Part shown: piece by piece, positions 60,521 to 64,000 of the stretch
Numbering within the stretch: the first letter of the stretch is position 1
Layout: every line of letters starts with the position of its first letter
Origin: Chryseobacterium sp. E1
Lineage (GTDB): Bacteria; Bacteroidota; Bacteroidia; Flavobacteriales; Weeksellaceae
Length of the DNA stretch: 64,000 bases
Assembly: GCA_019203745.1 (NCBI GenBank)
Contig: CP078104.1
Span: 1,266,501 to 1,330,500 of the forward strand
Direction: 5' to 3'
The notes under the pieces: generated by a model
The model's database searches: none
The model's input: only the letters and a program-made list of their open reading frames with translations
Told to the model about the DNA's origin: nothing
Program-made: the position numbers and the translations under genes

Positions 60521-63500
60521 CGTGTTCGTAAGGTTCAGTTTGTTCTGTTAAAGGGTTTTCTTCTTCATATCTCGCCAATCTCGACTTTTCAGCGATGGTT
60601 CCGAAAATATAATACAGTCCCGGAATAATCATTAATCCGAAAACGGTTCCGATCAGCATCCCTCCGGCAGCCGCAGTACCAATGGTCCTGTTACCAATAG
60701 CTCCCGGTCCGGTGGCAATCACTAATGGAATCAACCCGGCAATAAATGCAAATGAGGTCATCAGGATCGGACGGAAACGGATTGCTGCTCCTTCAATAGC
60801 CGCTTTCGCTACAGGAATACCTTCTTCCGCTTTCTTCTGAACAGCAAATTCCACAATCAGTACCGCATTTTTACCTAAAAGTCCAATCAGCATTACCATA
60901 GCCACCTGTGCATAGATATTGTTTTCCAGTCCTAAAAGTTTTAAACATAAAAATGCTCCGAAAATCCCTACAGGAAGTGATAAGATTACCGGTAAAGGAA
61001 GAATGAAGCTTTCATACTGCGCAGAAAGGATCAGATAAACAAATCCTAAACATACCAGGAAGATAAATACCGCTTCATTTCCACGGCTTACTTCATCTTT
61101 GGAAATCCCCGCCCAGTCGATACCGAAACCTCTCGGAAGGGTTTTATCCGCCACTTCCTGAATGGCTTTGATGGCCTGACCGCTACTGTATCCCGGTGCC
61201 GGCGTTCCACTCACCTCTGCGGAATTGTACATATTATGTCTCGTAATCTCAGACAACCCATACACTTTTTCAAGTCTCATAAAATCTGAATAAGGAACCA
61301 TCTGGTCTTTATCATTTTTCACATATAACTTCAGAAGATCTGTTGGCAATGCACGATATTGCGGACCTGCCTGCACAATCACCTTATACGGTCTGTCGAA
61401 ACGGATAAAACTCGTCTCATAGTTGGATCCGATTAATGTAGATAAGTTATCCATCGCTTTTTCAATAGTTACTCCTTTCTGCTCAGCCAGATCATTGTCT
61501 ATCCTCAGCATATACTGAGGGAAACTTGCAGAATAGAATGTAAATGCAGATCCCAGCTCCGGACGTTTTTTCAGCTCCTTTACAAAATCATTACTCACCT
61601 GTTCCATTTTATGATAATCTCCACTGCCTGCCTTATCCAGCAAACGAAGCTCAAAACCTCCTGCTGCACCATATCCCGGAACAGAAGGTGGCTGGAAGAA
61701 TTCAATATTGGCTCCGGGAATATTTTTGGCTTTTTTTCTTCGAGCTTTTCAATTATTTCGGCTGCAGATTCTTTTCGGTCTTCCCAGCTTTTCAGGTTGA
61801 TCAGACAGGTTCCTGAGTTCGACCCGGTACCTTCTGTCAGAATCTCATATCCCGCCAGTGAAGAAACAGACTGTACCCCATCAATATCTTCAGATTCTCT
61901 CAAAAGTTCTCTTGCGATCTGGTTTGTTCTTTCCAGGGTAGATCCCGGAGGAGTCTGAATAATCGCATAGATCATTCCCTGATCTTCTGCCGGAATAAAT
62001 CCTGAAGGAAGTGAATTGCTCAGGAAATAAGTGCATGCACAAAAAGCCAGCAACAACGGGAGTGTAATGGTCTTCTTCGTGACTGTTTTATTCAGCATCT
62101 TTTCATACTTCCCGGCACCTTTGGTAAATACATTATTGAATTTGTCAAGGAAAAGGGTAACCGGAGTTTTCTTTTAGGCTTTCCGTGGTTATTTTTCAGG
62201 ATCAGAGCACATAAAGCAGGTGTCAGAGTAAGGGCTACGACCCCTGACAAGATAATGGATGATGCCATAGTAATAGAAAACTGACGATAGAATACCCCAA
62301 CCGGTCCGGACATAAATGCAATCGGGATAAACACCGATGCCATCACCAGGGTAATAGCGATAATCGCTCCACTGATCTCATGCATGGCTTCTTCTGTTGC
62401 CTTTAAAGGTGAGAGATGTTTCTCTTCCATTTTAGCATGCACCGCTTCAATCACTACAATTGCATCATCTACTACAACCCCGATCGCCATTACCAATGCA
62501 AAGAGCGAGATCATATTCAGTGTAATTCCGAAGGCAGACATCACCGCAAAAGTTCCCACCAGTGAAACCGGAACCGCAAGTGCCGGAATGAGTGTTGAAC
62601 GCCAGTCTCCAAGGAAAAGAAATACAACAATAGCTACCAATATGAAAGCTTCAAACAACGTATGAATTACTTTCTCCATAGAAGCATCCAGGAATCTGGA
62701 AACGTCATAACTGATATCATAATGCATTCCTTTCGGGAAATTATTTTTTCAAGGTCTTTCATCAATGCTTTTACGTTTTTGATAACATCACTTGCATTGG
62801 ATCCGTAAGACTGTTTTACCGTAATTGCGGCAGAAGGTTTACCATTCAAAGTAGAATAAATATCATACATTGAACTCCCGAATTCTATATCTGCAACATC
62901 TTTCAGTCTTACAGATTCACCATCTGGTTTGGCTTTTAAAATAATATTCCCGTAATCTTTTTCATTATTAAAACGTCCCGGATATTTCAGAACATATTCG
63001 AAAGACTGTGAACGTTTCCCTGAGCTCTCCCTGTTTTTCCCGGAGAGGCTTCCAGACTTTGCTCGTTGAGCGATTCCATCACTTCATCTGCGGAAATGTT
63101 ATAGGCGGTCAGACGGTCAGGCTTAAGCCAGATACGCATTGCATATTCACGGGTTCCGAGGATATCGGCAAAACCGACTCCGCTTACCCTTCTCAGCTCA
63201 GACATTACATTAATATCTGCATAGTTGAAAAGGAACTTCTGGTCAGCCTTCGGATCGTCACTGTACAGGTTGATGTACATCAGCATATTGGGTTCTTCAC
63301 GGGTAATTTTCACCCCTTCACGTACTACCAGAGGTGGCAGTTTGTTCACTACTGAAGATACACGGTTCTGCACGTTTACAGCTGCCACATTGGGATCCGT
63401 CCCCAGGTCAAATACGATCTGAATAGACGCTTCCCCGTCGTTTCCGGCATCTGAGGTCATATATTTCATCCCGGGAACACCGTTAAGTCCTCTTTCCAAC

Positions 63501-63691
63501 GGGATCACTACGGATTTGATTAATAATTCGTTGTTGGCTCCGGGATATTCTGCTGTAATATTTACTTTGGGCGGAGAAATGGAAGGGAACTGAGTCACCG
63601 GAAGTTTTACCAATGACAGGATCCCTAAAAACACAATAATCAGTGAGATTACTATAGACAGAACTGGTCTGCGAATGAATTTCTTAAACAT
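60501..63691 (-). CDS. RND multidrug efflux permease, HAE1/AcrB family (frameshifted)
   Basis: About 1,064 residues. The start MFKKFIRRPVLSIVISLIIV and FPSISPPKVNITAEYPGANN are typical of HAE1 pumps. The proton-relay Asp pair is in FALVMAIGVVVDDAIVVIEA (TM4), the Lys of TM10 in GLLGKNAVLIVEFAVQKKAE. Breaks near 63015, 62745, 62175 and 61735 (all in homopolymers). It exports drugs, dyes or detergents from the periplasm using the proton gradient. It starts 21 bases after the adaptor stop. Substrates cannot be read off, and no local regulator is visible. Confidence 0.92.
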
Positions 63692-63712
63692 ACTTCTTCA
63701 CTTTAGAGTCCA

Positions 63713-64000
63713 TTACTCTGCTTTTAATTTCAATGACTGGAGAACCTTTTCGGGATTCTGGAATTTTGTTTTGATCTTCTGATCATCTTTCACTTTCTGA
63801 ACACCTTCCAGAAGGATCTGATCTCCTTTTGAAATTCCGGAACTTACCACATATAAATCCGGAAGTTCATAAGCAATTTTAATATTTCTGGATTTGGCTG
63901 TTCCGTTTTTATCGATCACAAATACATATTTCTGATCCTGGATTTCATAGGTCGCTTTCTGTGGAATGATCAGTGCGTTATGCACCGGCATAGACATCTG
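63713..64000 (-). CDS. RND efflux periplasmic adaptor (C-terminal part; runs off right edge)
   Basis: The frame is open to the window edge and ends TAA at 63713. The visible 95 residues are the membrane-proximal end of an MFP/HlyD-type adaptor (VHNALIIPQKATYEIQDQKY, VFVIDKNGTAKSRNIKIAYE, VSSGISKGDQILLEGVQKVK). It links the RND pump with the TolC-like channel in the periplasm. It is the first gene seen of the operon on the minus strand. Confidence 0.9.
   Translation of the reverse strand, partial: QMSMPVHNALIIPQKATYEIQDQKYVFVIDKNGTAKSRNIKIAYELPDLYVVSSGISKGDQILLEGVQKVKDDQKIKTKFQNPEKVLQSLKLKAE

Overview
The window looks like a low-GC Flavobacteriia chromosome, most likely Chryseobacterium or a close relative. 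The evidence is the gene content: two proteins with type IX secretion (T9SS) C-terminal sorting domains, a GLPGLI-family protein, double-glycine bacteriocin-like precursors, a DUF6443-type Rhs protein with a DUF5977 partner, a split transketolase, a Bacteroidetes TamB, and CAAAnnTA/TAnnTTTG promoter-like sequences. No insertion sequence, prophage or CRISPR array was seen.

Reading quality: more than half of the larger genes are broken by one-base indels, mostly missing bases in short homopolymers. This includes normally indispensable genes (tsaD, both transketolase halves, tamB). I read these mainly as assembly errors and annotate each gene over its full reconstructed span, noting where the frame breaks.

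Layout. 0-9.4 kb: end of asnB, a secreted unknown, an MFS exporter, two pirins with a small acetyltransferase between them, then a tight run of FMN reductase, TMEM175-like channel, YjdI, OsmC and YjdJ proteins (redox/stress housekeeping), and a sodium:solute symporter. 9.5-14.5 kb: a secreted reprolysin-like metalloprotease with a 20-base homopolymer in its gene, a small secreted protein, and transketolase N and C subunits. 14.6-19.4 kb: a minus-strand group of small membrane proteins, DUF4303 and DMP19-like proteins and a DUF3829-like lipoprotein. 19.6-26.6 kb: a TPR/HTH regulator followed by a grasp-with-spasm type RiPP cluster: GG-leader precursor (22090), two paralogous DUF6624-like lipoproteins, an ATP-grasp ligase, a hidden small gene, and a SPASM-domain maturase without a radical-SAM motif. 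26.5-36.7 kb: Lrp regulator, tamB, tsaD, rsmE, trmH, ansA and tRNA-Ser(GGA). 36.8-42.2 kb: a second GG-leader peptide paired with a GLPGLI protein, an XRE-type membrane protein, an aspartyl-protease-like protein and a DUF2490-like outer-membrane protein. 42.5-46.6 kb: M20 peptidase, lipoprotein, methionine aminopeptidase, and an intergenic block of decayed ~22-bp tandem repeats.

46.7-58.4 kb is the second accessory highlight: a T9SS protein, DUF5977 protein, Rhs protein and immunity-protein operon, followed downstream by three more immunity genes. Each of these lies just after a short in-frame remnant that looks like a toxin C-terminus, and the modules are separated by long direct repeats and palindromes ending in GCGGG. 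This looks like a record of successive toxin-tip/immunity replacements. 59.0-64.0 kb holds an RND efflux operon (adaptor, pump, outer-membrane factor) that runs off the right edge.
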